From Amylostereum areolatum (taxonomy: Eukaryota; Basidiomycota; Agaricomycetes; Russulales; Stereaceae), in the NCBI GenBank assembly GCA_012932865.1, contig SAXG01000047.1, positions 1 to 64,000 on the forward strand: 64,000 nucleotides of DNA. The letters run 5' to 3'. The first letter of the stretch is position 1; the number at the start of each line of letters is the position of its first letter. Below the pieces are notes generated by a model, which was not told the DNA's origin, made no database searches, and saw only the letters and a list, made by a program, of their open reading frames with translations. The position numbers and the translations under genes were made by a program. Positions 33,953 to 46,000 of this stretch are shown here, one piece after another.

Positions 33953-34637
33953 ATGTCCGAACTCGGTGCGTTCGTCACGCTTTTCTGGACGTATTATGAT
34001 CTGACACGGCAATCAGTGGGAAACCTCGCTGCTGGGCTTGCACCGGTGATGCAGGCGTTGGATAACCTACTGGTTATCCACAACAACCTCTATGATGAGA
34101 TTCAGGCCGTCCGCCATGATATTCATGCCATCCGTGATGATATTCAGGGCGTTCGCGAGGATATTCAGGGTGTCCGTGACGAGGTCCTTGAGTCCGTCGA
34201 TGAGCTCCGGGTGGAGATGAGGAAGTATGCCACCCACGGCATCAAGGTGTGTTTGAAAATTAATTGCCATCTCTCCGCAGGATTGACATGACTTGCAGGC
34301 ATACAATGGCCCAAGAGGTGATGAGGATCAACCTTTCGAGATCGTCCCTTTCCCCAGCGGGCAGTTGCCCGAGGATCTGGGTGTACGTATTCAATTCCTG
34401 TCTCATATAACCCACGGTCGATATTCATGACCCCTTCGACTCCAGGCGGCAGAACACTACAACTACATACCACTGGTCACCTTCGCCGCCATCGATACAC
34501 TGAATATGGCCCAAGCCCGGCGCTATCTCCAACGCTACGGTGCTGAGGATATCCCACCCACATTACCAGCACGGAAGCAGCTACTCGCCAACCTCATTGG
34601 CTCCCAAGGGTATCGGGTGGTGCTACACTCTCTTTGA
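33953..34637 (+). CDS. Mug135-like C-terminal domain protein with heptad repeats
   Basis: Three exons. Starts MSELGAFVTLFWTYYDLTRQ. A helix with exact seven-residue periodicity then follows (residues about 45-85): AVRHDIHAIRDDIQGVREDI then QGVRDEV, clearly a coiled coil. After an intron comes AYNGPRGDEDQPFEIVPFPS with GQLPEDLG. The last exon gives AEHYNYIPLVTFAAIDTLNM, AQARRYLQRYG, LPARKQLLANLIG and ends VVLHSL. The N..G....PFEIVPFP and RYLxxYG..........R...L...IG pattern is what I know for the Mug135 C-terminal domain common in basidiomycetes (named after a fission-yeast meiotic gene). Function unknown. It lies head to head with Clr2-like paralog 3 and tail to tail with ATM1. Confidence 0.75.
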
Positions 34638-34833
34638 ACTCCTGCATTCTGGGTCATCTGTCCTCCACATGACTAGCACATTATCGTTTTGCATCCACCC
34701 ATTACTTTATTCCTTATTTAACACCTCTGTGTGTAGTGGCCATCTTTCTAGTCTGGGACGTGTACGTGTGCGGTTGTGGTATCCTTATACATACATTGTC
34801 ACAGTCCAACCAGCAGCACAAACAGGCACCCGT

Positions 34834-37467
34834 TCACGCGGAGAGTGCGGACGACTCCTCCATGAACACGTCCGCGGCCTGCTCGATCCACATCGCGTGG
34901 TAGAGCCCGCGCCTGGCGAGAAGTTCCTCGTGCGTGCCCTGCTCGACCACCGCGCCGTCCTTGAGCACAATAATGAGGTCTGGACTCGCCGTCAGCGACC
35001 CGGCACAACAGGAGAAGAAGAAAAGAAAGACCGACCAGCTTCGACCACGGTCCTGAGCCGGTGCGCGATGAAGATGCTCGTGCGCGCGCTGCCGAGGAGC
35101 AGCGAGTTGATGTTCCGCATCAACTCCGTCTCCGTCCTCGAGTCCAGCGCCGACGTCTGCGCTCCACACCGGTCAGCGCCCGCCCTCCCCACGGAAAAAA
35201 CGGAAAAAAACGCCTCACCGCCTCATCGAAGAACAGGATCGGCGCGTCCTTGAGGATCACCCGCGCCACCGCCAACCGCTGCTTCTCCCCCCCGGAAATC
35301 ATCAGCCCGCGCTCGCCGACGGTCGTCGCGTACCCCTCCGGCAGGCCCTGCACGGTCTCGTGCACATGTGCCTTCTTCGCGGCCTCCACGACCTCCTCGT
35401 CCGTCGCGTCCAGCCGGCCGTACCGCACGTTGTGCATGATGTCCGCGTGGAAGAGCGGCGTGTCCTGCGGCACGACGCCGATCGCCTTGCGGAGGGACGC
35501 GAGCTGGATCTGGTGCACGTCCTGCCCGTCCACGAGGATGCGCCCCGAGGAAGGGTCGTAGAACCGGTAGAGCAGCCGGAGCACGGTCGACTTGCCACAG
35601 CCCGAGGGCCCGACGAGCGCCACCTTCTTGCCGGCCGGGATCGTGAACGAGAGCGAGCGGAAGAGCGGGCGCGAGGGGTGGTACGCGAACGAGACGTTCT
35701 CGAACGTGATCGCACCGCCCTTAAGCGCGAGCGGGGGCGCGTTGGGCGGGTCCTGGTGCACGGCGTCAGCGTCGAGGACAAGCTGAAGAGGACACTGGAC
35801 GGAGGGTCACCTGGGGAGGCGTGTATTTGGCCATGATGTTGAACAGGACCTCCATGTCGAGCAGGCTCTGACGGACCTCGCGGTAGATCGTGCCGAGGAA
35901 GTTGAGCGGCATCGAGAGCTGGAAGACAAGCTGGTTGACCATGACAAGATCGCCGACGGTCATGCTCCCTGGATTGGATCACGCTGTCAGCTTTGAGCAT
36001 ATCCACACGGTTGGAAACGGAGACGCACCGTTGATGACGCCCTGCGCGGCGAGGAACATGATGCCCGTGAGCGCAGTGGAGAAGATGATGTTCTGGCCCG
36101 AGTTGAGGAAGGCGAGCGAGGTCGCGATCTTGACCGAGGCCTTCTCATACGCGCTAAGGTGCTTGTCGTACTGGCTGATCTCGTGCTGCTCATTGTTGAA
36201 GTGCTGCACATCCCATGAGTCGGCGCGTTTACGGGCGGAGGGCCGCAGGCGGAAAAACGAACCTTGACAGCCTCGTAGTTGATCAGCGAGTCGACGGCGA
36301 CGGTCGCGGCTTTGTTGTCTGCGACGTTGGCTTCACGTCGGAATTGCGTCCTGTTACGCACTGCGTTAGGAAGATGAAACGGTTGGATATATGCGCCAGA
36401 AAACCCACCTCCACGCGGTCGTTCGAACCGTGAACCAGGTATATGCGCCCATGGTCGCAAGCGTGATCGCCGCGTAGTCCCAGCCAAACTTGTAGGTCTA
36501 CGCAAAAAATCTACAATGAGATCAGATGCGAAGGACGGCGACGGATTACGACGCACCAGGATACCGCAAACAAGGGAGATTTCCAGCGCGGTCGGGACGA
36601 CACGGAACAGGATGGCCTGGAGAATAAAAGTGATTCCTCTGGGAGGGCACTGTCAGAGTCCGGGGACGAGATGATGCGGAGAAACGACATACTTGGTACC
36701 GCGGTCGATGGCCCGCGTCAAGCCGCCGGTCTGCCGTGATAGGTGGAACTTGAGGTCAAGGTGAAGGAGATGGTCGAACGTCTCCCGCGCGACCTTGCGA
36801 ATCGCGCGCTGGCCGACTTTGGCAAAAACGGCGTTGAGGAGCTCGCTGAAGAGCGTGGCGCCGATGCGAGCCGTGCCATCTGATGACGAAAAATGTGAAT
36901 GGGTGCGTTTGGAGGGTTTGTGATGGGCACGCACAGGCGAGCACGACCGATCCGCAGACGATCCAGACCGTCGAGTCCGCCGTGACGGGTAGTTGGAGCG
37001 CATCGATGATTTCCTTGAAGAAGAGCGGGACTTGGACGTTCAAAAGCTGTCGTTTCCAACGTCAGTCGCCTCATCCTCTGCACTGCGCGGAAACAACGCA
37101 CCTTTCCTGCGAGGAGCAGTCCGATGCCAGTCACGACGCGCGCGCGCACGCCCCAATCGTCCTTCGGCCAAAGGTTCACCGCGAGTCGGCGTATGATAAC
37201 CCGGTCCCTTCTCCGTTGTTCGGACTGCGACACTTTTTCGTCCGGGACGAGGTCCTGTGCGGTCTTAGTGGACATCTTCACGGCATCTTTGGGCGAGGAC
37301 TTGGGGGCCGTGTCTGCATAATGTTTGGCAAGATGTTTGAATGTGCGTGGGGGATGGAAGGAGGAAGATGGGAGAGGAAGGCGATGACGGCAGTGGGTGA
37401 AGAAGGGGCGAGGAGGAGGCGCCCGGATGACGCAGAGGGCGCGCGCCGATGCGCGGAACGCCTGCAT
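34834..37467 (-). CDS. ATM1: Mitochondrial ABC transporter of the Atm1 type
   Basis: Half-size ABC exporter of the inner mitochondrial membrane that supplies the cytosolic iron-sulfur assembly machinery. The N-terminus ([20 protein letters not shown]) is Arg-rich without acids, a mitochondrial presequence. Transmembrane part: [112 protein letters not shown] domain: [20 protein letters not shown], Walker [11 protein letters not shown]-loop VVPQDTPLF, signature ISGGEKQR, Walker [27 protein letters not shown]. Ends SALSA-stop. About ten introns; every essential ABC motif is intact. The residues [16 protein letters not shown] are typical of Atm1/ABCB7. Confidence 0.95.
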
Positions 37468-38197
37468 GGGTTGAGATGACGGGCCCTGTGCTGTTTCAAA
37501 CGGCGTGGACGGCCATAAAAATGTGGGGGCACGTCGTGGAGGACGATGAGGAGGTGATGAAAGCGGGTGAAGGTCCTGAGTGTCTGAGCGTAGTAAAGTA
37601 GCCGGCGCACGCGCGTTTGACCGGTTATGACGAGCTTGTCATCTAATCTGATAACGCCGGTCGGACATCGGAAATTCGGAGTCGGACTCGAGTGCAGGGA
37701 AACATGAGTGTAAGCACGATGCACTTGAGGAAACAGATTCGTGTTGTGTTCGTATAAATACATATAGCTATGGGATACATGCGTGAAGGATCGGTGTGAC
37801 TCGGGGGTCGGAGTAAGTACTAGTACAGTAAGGCTGAGCGGTTGACACCGCAGGGTATCCCACGGGCCCGTCTTCCTCGGGTCGTAGCGGCCATTCCCAT
37901 GTTTTATATAATCAGCGGACGGACGCTAGTAGGCCATGTCGAACGTGAAATGTGGTTAAACGAGGCAGGGAAAGGATAGCAAGGCTGGGACATGCATAGG
38001 CTGGCTGGCGTTGGGCTGGCGTGTGGGTACTAGTAAGTGGTGTCCGACTCCGACTCCGGACTCATCTGCGATGGTGGAAAATGTCGAAAGATCGCGCCAG
38101 AGGATCTGCGCACGACCTGCTCTTTATCATGAATCAGAAGCAAAATAGATCAGAAATGCCCAGCTCACCGCGATGACGGCCGAGACTTCCTACCCTT
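37468..38197. other. Intergenic region, nothing recognised
   Basis: About 730 bases upstream of ATM1 and downstream of Clr2-like paralog 4. It is presumably the ATM1 promoter (no clear TATA box) and a 3' UTR. Confidence 0.4.
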
Positions 38198-39074
38198 TTA
38201 CTCTTCCTCCTCGTCCAAGCCCTGCGCTTCATGTTCCTCCGAACCGTAATTGCCGAATCCCCCCTCCCCATCGCACTCGTTCACAATAGTCTTCAGTTCC
38301 GTCGTGATTGACGTCTGTCTTCTCTGGGGATCCCCGCAATATTTGCATCTGCAGTGCCCGTCGTCCAGCTCCGTCGCCTTCCCACGCATGAGCCAGATAA
38401 TGTGCCATGCAAACTCGTGCGGAGACGCGAAGACGCCGGCGGGGCTACCTGCAGCGGAACGCGTGTAAGAACCTATCCTAAGAGAATATATTGACGCACT
38501 TTGTGACGGCATGTATAACACATACCATGCAGATAGCTTCTTTTCATATCATTTCCCTTGTCCTGGTCAGTCACCCAGAACGTATATCTCTTCGGCCACG
38601 ATGCCAGCTCCCACGCGGGCTGCCCCTCTGATAGTATGCCAACCGTTAGCATGCATCGGCATCGGCATCCACACGCAAACCTGCGAACGAACTAGAGGGA
38701 CACTCACCTTGGTTCTTCCGCCCAAACATCACCGCCGCTATGTATTCTCCAAGCTCCTCCCTCAAATGAAGGAACGAGGGATGGTTTACGTTGGCCGAGG
38801 ACACCCGCTCGAAGTAAAAAGGGCCATTGTTGCCACGATGACGGCCGGGTTGCATCACCCGATCTGCCTCGCCATCGGATGCATGAATGGAGATGCGGTT
38901 GTGGCGGACGGTGAAATGTGTGGTGACGGCACTGAACCCAAGAGCAGGATGGTCCGGGTCGTAGTGTAGCGCGTTGGGGGCAATGGGGAGCAGCATTCTG
39001 ACAGACAAGAGCAATCGGCGACCGCGAGATGGGAACAAGATCAGGCCATTGTCCGATCTCCCACGCAGAAGCAT
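38198..39074 (-). CDS. Clr2-like protein, paralog 4 (short form)
   Basis: Start taken at MLLRGRSDNGLILFPSRGRR; an alternative ATG at 38996 (MLLPIAPNALHYDPDHPA) is possible. RRLLLSVRMLLPIAPNAL aligns with RRRLPIAPTTL of paralog 3. Then GFSAVTTHFTVRHNRISIHA, SDGEADRVMQPGRHRG and LGEYIAAVMFGRKNQG. The middle exon has WELASWPKRYTFWVTDQD and RSYLHG. The last exon begins GSPAGVFASPHEFAWHIIWL, with CRCKYC, ITTELKTIVNECDGEGGFG, and ends in EEEE. The second exon keeps LHG where the others have LYG. It lies apart from the other three, beyond ATM1. Confidence 0.65.
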
Positions 39075-39384
39075 CTTCGGTCTCGTGTTGCGAATACCTC
39101 GGATATACCTAGGATCTGCCCAGATATCTGTCGATATATGTTCAGTGAGATAGATAGTGGCTGGTCTGTCATTACAAGTCGTGAAGGATATGTACATATG
39201 CATCTCGAGGCCTTGAAACCTGAAGAAATGCAACACTACTACTATTGAATACAGACGTGTATGCATGTGTGTGCGTCAAGCACAGGCTAAAATGAGAGGG
39301 TTAGGCTACAGGCCGCGAGCAAGCGAGCTCCGGAATATCGGGAAGTAAGAGAGGATTGAGAGGATTGGGTAACGAGTTAAAAGT

Positions 39385-40861
39385 TTACTCGTACACCTTC
39401 ATCCACATGATCAGAAAGTAGGCCCACGTGAACTGGCCGGGGTTATTCCGCACAAAGCCTGAGCAAGCCAAACCCGTAAGTAAACGTCTCGAGGCGCGAA
39501 AAGGCCTGCGGTAAGCTCACTATTGCACGTCCCCGGGCATCCAGAGCTGGCGTAAGTGTTCCCCGCGAGGTCGCCGCCTGACACATCCCCGTGAATACTA
39601 CGACCTCATAAAAGGACGGAAATGACGCACAGAAAGTTAAATTGATCACGATGTTGTTGTCGTGGAAGTGCGAGCCGATGTTGCAGTTCGTGTTCGGGAA
39701 GTACGCCCCGGGCGTCCCCTGCACCCTGTCAGCTCGTCATCCCGCAAAACCCAAGGGAGATGCTCACCCATTTACTCGTGTTGATCGTCCCGGCGCCATT
39801 CTTGACGTCACTCGGGATATTGCTCGCGCCGCGCGGCCAGAACCAGACCTTGACGAACGAGCTCGTGCGTTCCATTGCGTAGAACCCGCCCTGCTCGACG
39901 TTGAACTCATGCCCATAGCTGTCGTCCGACGGGAACGCGACACCGCACCCCGTGTTGCTGCTCCCGGAGCTGTCGCAGTTGCTGCTTATGGCGGTCCTGT
40001 TCGCGCCAAGTGGTGTCAGGACGGAGAACCGGAGAATGGAGAGCAGGAGCGGGGAAGCGTGTACCCGGTCATAGAGCGCGAGGAGGGCATCGTGCATCCT
40101 GTTTGCGAGATACACGATCGTACAGGGGTCTCTAAGAATGGAGGAGGGCAGAACGACGTACCCGAGCTTGTGTGCAACGTCGACTGGTTCGGAGGCACGT
40201 CATTGGCCCCTATCACCCGCCCCGTGAGCGCCATTGACGCAGAAGACGGAAAGGCGCGCGCAACCCACCTTCGATGATGTCCACTTCACCATTGTTCGGC
40301 CAGTTCGGCCCTTTCTCCCAGATCGCAGGCCACGTTCTGCATACAAAGCGCGCATATATCAGCGCCGTATGCGAACGGAAGCGACAGCTACGCACCCACA
40401 GCCTTTGGGCATGTGCGCGATGTTGATTCTAGATATAACCCAAGTTGAGAGATCAAACACATGAAGGTTGGAAACATGCGCGAGATACGTACACCGTGAC
40501 GTGCGTGTTATACGACTTTTGCGACTGGATCCGTACGGAATCGCGTCCGCTTGCGCTCGAGCTCGGCACGCTCGTGTCGTCCGCTCGCAGCGTGAAGTTG
40601 GACCCGGAGACAGACACGAGGCCCTTGCTCTGCGCCGTCGACTTGCTCACATAGTTACTAGCGCGCGTTTGCTGAGCATGCGCGGCGAGATCGAGAAAGT
40701 GGGAAAACATACACATATCCGTGCGTCGGATCGGCGATCGCCTCGAAGTCCCATTCATTGAGGAAGGAGCTGCCTTGGTAATTGTCGGAGAGGGTGTACT
40801 TCGCTGCGATGACCTGGCCGACGAGGAACAAGAGAGAGAGGAGCGCCACTGGATACTTCAT
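39385..40861 (-). CDS. Secreted GH16 beta-glucanase (laminarinase type)
   Basis: Hydrolyses beta-1,3(4)-glucan outside the cell. The first ATG gives a signal peptide ([19 protein letters not shown]) before [11 protein letters not shown], the known start of basidiomycete laminarinases of the Lam16A type. The catalytic motif is [12 protein letters not shown]: the E-x-D-x-x-E box with nucleophile and acid/base Glu intact. Then [85 protein letters not shown] and the end [17 protein letters not shown]. About eight introns. GTG at 40867 would add two residues; ATG at 40861 is used. No carbohydrate-binding module. Confidence 0.93.
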
Positions 40862-40950
40862 CGCCACGAGGAGGAGGAGACGCCGACGCGGGTTGGGGTT
40901 GGGCTAGGTAGACGTGGAGGGCCGAGCGAATGTTCAGACACGCATGCTTG

Positions 40951-40957
40951 CTTTATA
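40951..40957 (-). promoter_or_regulatory. TATA box of the GH16 gene
   Basis: TATAAAG on the minus strand about 90 bases before the ATG. Confidence 0.5.
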
Positions 40958-42561
40958 TGAGAGCCGGTGGCGAATCATGTCTCCGAGCGCGGACGCTGAA
41001 CAAGAGAGAATAAGGAAGAAAAGGGTAAATGAGGAATGAGACAAGGAAGTGAATGGGAAACCACGCACGCCACGCCACGCGGGCTATACATTATCAGACG
41101 GCCAGTGTCCATGGGGACGGGCGACGAAAAGAGGGTGGAAGACGAACGCGGACGAGGATGGAAACATCCACAACACCCAAAAAAGTCGCAGGAAATTGAA
41201 AACAAGCATGCCAGCACAAGTAGGTACACCAGACCGGAGGAGAGCATCACGTTGGACGGTTGAAATCGGATCAAGGAACCGCAGAGAGGGAATGGGGATG
41301 AAAGAAAAGCGTGTATATGTTCCCCTTCATGTGCCGTGGGATTGTCGATGTTCAATTGGCAAGGAGGTCCTTTACTTTATTGCCAGCGAGAGTTTGGTCG
41401 ATGCTCCATCCGGGCAGGCGCTGAGCTGGCGTCCAGTGGCGTCGTCAACTGTCGTGCTGTGGCGATTCAGAAGCACAGTGTACGAAAAGCTTGTTGTCGT
41501 GAGGAGGTAAGTGGGATTACTCCTGGAGACGCTTTGAGAGAGCTCGGTCTGGCCCCTTCACGCGGGGCACCGCAACAGAGAAATGACCGAGCATGGCATG
41601 AGGCCGCGCTCCATTGGCATCGGGTACCAGCACCAAGCTAGTGAAGAAAGGAGAGAATGAGAAAGGGGCCGAAACAAAAGTTAGACGATAAACTACTTCT
41701 GGAAGGTCGGGTCCATATCTAGGCGTCAGATCCACAGCTTGCGACCGGATATCATCGAGACGTGATGGTCGAAAGGGGAATAGTCGTGTATCTTCCTTAG
41801 ATGTTGTGCGGGGTGAATACCGGGCATCCGACGTGGTTTGTCTCATCCAACAAAATCCGAGTCGCCTCGCGTCTGTGACGCTGTAGCGCTCGCTAGATCC
41901 GACGATGGAGCGGGGAGATAAGGAGCAGCATCGAGCGGTAGCACCGTTTTAATTCTGCACTCGCACGGATGGGCTCTCATGCATCCTGCATCATTGCCTC
42001 GGACGAAACGGACAACGTCTGGGAGGGCCGTAGCGGGAGGATCCACAGAGTGCACCCGATATGGAGGAACGGCTGTATGTTTCGAGGGTCCATGTTAGTT
42101 TGGGGGAAAACATGAGAGAACGTGTCCCCAAGTCACGATGTGAACATCTCGTGGTTCGAGCGTCCTTCCATTGCGCTCACGGGGCCCACGAACGCGGTGC
42201 GCGGCCCACCTCATCGCTATCGGCGAGAGACGATATGGAAAACTTCAGCGAGTGCTCCGGTATATGACCATGCGGACGAACGACGTGACCATAGCCGACA
42301 CGTCGACCTTCGGAGGGGGGGCCGGCCTTGGCAGACGCTAGTAACGAGGATATTGTGCTTGGGGAAATTGAGGGGAAAGGGTGCAGACCGGCCGTCAAAC
42401 ATACACACAGTGTAAAGTGAAGGGACGAGCACACGCCTTTCAACAAGGTCAGCGAAGAGCGTCGCTAGACAGGATTGGGACTCACATCAGACGCAATCCT
42501 AACCTGCTTAGCACCTGTCCATGTCCATGAAACTCAAGCTCATGCCAGTTAAGTACTTCGG
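40958..42561. other. Intergenic region upstream of the GH16 gene
   Basis: About 1.6 kb up to the outer end of the left transposon copy. Short open frames only. A minus-strand frame crossing the transposon end continues as EVLNWHELEFHGHGQVLSRL outside the element and stops at 42482; no family recognised. Confidence 0.4.
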
Positions 42562-43034
42562 CATCAGCAAAGTCGGCTGAACATGGGCGCTTATTCTCAG
42601 CACCAGTCAAACCTGCCATGCCAGACCATGCATCGGGAGGCACGGCCACGCCGTCGCTGCGAGCACAATGCAACTCGCTTGCGCCGCGTCCCTCCTCTGG
42701 AGATGGCGTCGGGGGGCTCATGTACAGTACGCAGCGGAGATACAATGGTTCTATAATACATGTACATGCTGTTCACCTTCGCTAATATACCCTCATGAAC
42801 CAGCAGCCGCTTGGGGGCTTCAATTTGACCGTGGGGTGCCAGTGTAGTTGGTAGAAAGGCTGAAAGAGTGCACGCGTCCGCCGCGCCAGTGCCTGGGCGA
42901 GACTCATCCGCAGGCTTCAACGCGCACCAGAGGATGGGGAAGGGAGGGACAGAGGGAGAGCCGGGTTGAGGCATAGTCCTGTATGGGGGGTGAGTACTGA
43001 GAGGAACATATGAGACACAGAGAGCACACCTCTG

Positions 43035-46000
43035 TTAATAAGTAAAGCCCTCCCTTGCGAGGATGCTCTCGTCTGTCTCTGCCCCCGCCTCGTTGCCCTC
43101 GTAAAAATCGTCGTCCTCGTCGTCCTCGTTGTCGTCCTCGTCCTCGTCCTCGTCTTCGTCGTTGTCCTCGTTGTCTTCGTCGTTGTCCTCGTTGTCTTCG
43201 TCGTCTTCGTCACCGAGCTCCTCGTCGTAGCCCCCGCCCCCTTTGTCCTGACCCTGCGCTCCCTCTGTCGCGTCGCCCATGCCTTCGTTGTGAGGACGGA
43301 GGCTGTTCAAAAAATCGAACATGGCCTCATCGTCTTCGTCAGCCTGGTCGTCGAATGTCAGTGGTTCATCGAGGGCACTCCCAGTCTGTGGCACGCGCAG
43401 GGCGTCGGGGTTCCGGTGGTGCTCTTGCTCTAGATCCAGGTTGAGGTGTCGAGTGCCCAGGTGACCGACGCCGCCCCCGCGGAACCTCATGAAGGCGTCG
43501 CATTCAACGAAGCTATAGGGTGCGTCAGTTGGAGCCCTTGAACGGAACACTGGCTTGATTTACTCACATGCACACACGGAACATTTCCCAGTCCAGGTCC
43601 TTCTCCTTTGGCGCACGGGCAATTGATGGTCCAAGGCGCCGATTGGTCTGTCCGTGTGCAAAGGCGGGTATAAGCTGCACGGCGCGAATGACCTGGTCTG
43701 GATTGAGGAATCCGAAGGGCGCATGGTCGTGTTCAGGGATGAAACTGACGCCGTGCAGTCGCTTTTCCCCCCAGCCGCCTTTCACCGCCTTTTCTGTATT
43801 CAAGCCGAGCCACCGAACCCAGAGAACGTCAAGACGCTGAGGATTCTCTGACTTCGAGAGAGGTCCGCGGTGGATGACATCAAGATGGAAGATATCCAGG
43901 ACACGTGCAAACCAGTAAGGGACGTGGGTTCCGTCGTCCTCCGGTGACAGAACCATCACATCGGCGTGTGTGCGTGGGTTGACAGTGTCTTGCTTACGCC
44001 GGAGGTCGTATGTTGTATAGTTGATGCGGAGGACGCGGTGTTGGTAGAGCGTATCGTTGATGAAGATGATTGTTTCTCGCTGTTCGTCGGTAAAAGGGTG
44101 CTCGTCGCCGTCGTACTCCTGCCCCAAGAGCCGCGCAAGGACGTGGTCCCGAAGGAGGTCGAGGAAATCCTGATCAAGTTCCCAATCAGTCGTGGCCAAC
44201 TCGTTGTGGTTAGGAAGCATACCTTCAGCGCGGGGTCCCCTTGGTGTTTCCTAAGCCAAGGAGCAATGCTCAGGTGATCTGTCGCCTTCTCAGATATGTG
44301 GTAGTGCGTAGCGGGGTCGGTGGGCGGAAGGTGCTCGAAGATCTGCTTGCGCTTGCGCTTTTTGGGGGTCTTCGTACTTTCTCGCTCCGTCACATGGCGG
44401 TCCAGCCGCTTTCCAACAATGAGGAGCAACCGCTCCCGTGCGTCCTGCTTCGCAATCTGAGCCGGAATGTTTTGTTTGTTGGTGCGAACAAAATGCCGTG
44501 TCGCTTTGCGATGTTCGAGCTCGCTCTGCGGTGCCCGTTACTGACTGGTATGTGGTATAACGAAAGCAAGTCAAACTTACTGTCTGTGTTGATCCGTTGT
44601 CGGTTGTACCAAACATGGGTATCGAGTCGGGGTAGTCGGCAAGTGAATGCCACTTGTACGTCTCGAGATTGAAGGGCTTGTACGCGCGCGATGGGTTGAG
44701 GACGGCACCTGAGGAAGGATTGATCTTGACAAGAGCGGCGTGGCGGCCTCCGCGTGCGGCGGTCTCATGAGGGAGTTCTCGTGTAATGAAGACGGAGCAT
44801 GTTTCCTTTTTAAACTTCCGTACCGCATCTCCGAGGGCTGCTGTCACTTCACGGAAGAAAGTGAGCGTTGTTTCGGTGTGGAGTCGTAGCTTTGCGTAGG
44901 CATGCCAGGTAGCAAGGTGGAACAGCATGTCGGAGATGATTTTGTCGTGGGGAGCGTCCATAAGGCCCTCAAAGACGGGAATGATGCACTACGTGTTTAT
45001 CGTTATCTCCAGCGGATACGAGATAGCGAACTGTGGCTTACCTGCAATATGTCTGCAAAGTCACGGGCAGCAAGCTTCTTGAGTCCCGAGACGTTGTGGT
45101 GAAAACGACGGATGATATCGCGTTGGAATGTTGGGACGAGACGGAATCTGTTATCCGTTTAGCTTTGATGAGGCAATCAAAGATAATACGTACCGCATAT
45201 TGAATGTTTGCATGCGATCTCCCCCTGCCGCGTCCAGCAAGCGGATGAGATGAATCAGAATGGACTTCCAAACGCCGAGCTCAAACTCGTGAAGGAGATC
45301 GATCGAGAACATCTTGTGGTAGTCAAAGCCGTGCGGTGCTAGCGCTGTCGAGAATGCATTCTAACCTTTGCATCAATAACTGGTAAGGACGTGCACAAAA
45401 AGCAACGCACCCGAGTGGGTACAATGGAGTTTGGTGCCAGCCAATCTTGCACGCGCTTGGAGTTGATCGCAAGGCCGGATTCAAACATCATGCCGCGCGC
45501 AAGGCGAACAGCAGTTTGGCGTGCATGGTCGTCGGCTCGAGGTTTGTCATGGCGGACACGCATGTCTGACTTCATGCCCATTCGGACAACTTGGTACTTC
45601 TCCACAAGACAGCGTGGGCATAGACGGTTACCGAGCATCTTGATGCTCACAAGGAGTACCCTGCAGAGATCAAATTAGATAGTTTCCGTTTGCAAGCCGA
45701 GGCACACTCACTTCTCTGGGTAGTCAGCTGAGTATATAAGAAACCGGGGGTAAATCTGGCGCACGACACCATCTCCGCAGCGAATGACGATCCCATTGCG
45801 GTATGCGTCCATGAATCGCTCGTTGAGAAGCAATTCCCATATGGCGTGTACCATCTCTCGTTTGCAATGTGCGAGCATCGCGGCCGTCGCAGGCTTGCCG
45901 AAATGTTTGATGAATGTCTCCTGTATGTCGTCGGGGAGCTGTCGTCTCGAGATAAGTCCAGGTGGGCAAAACATAGCCCGAGTTCCCATACCGAAGTAAT

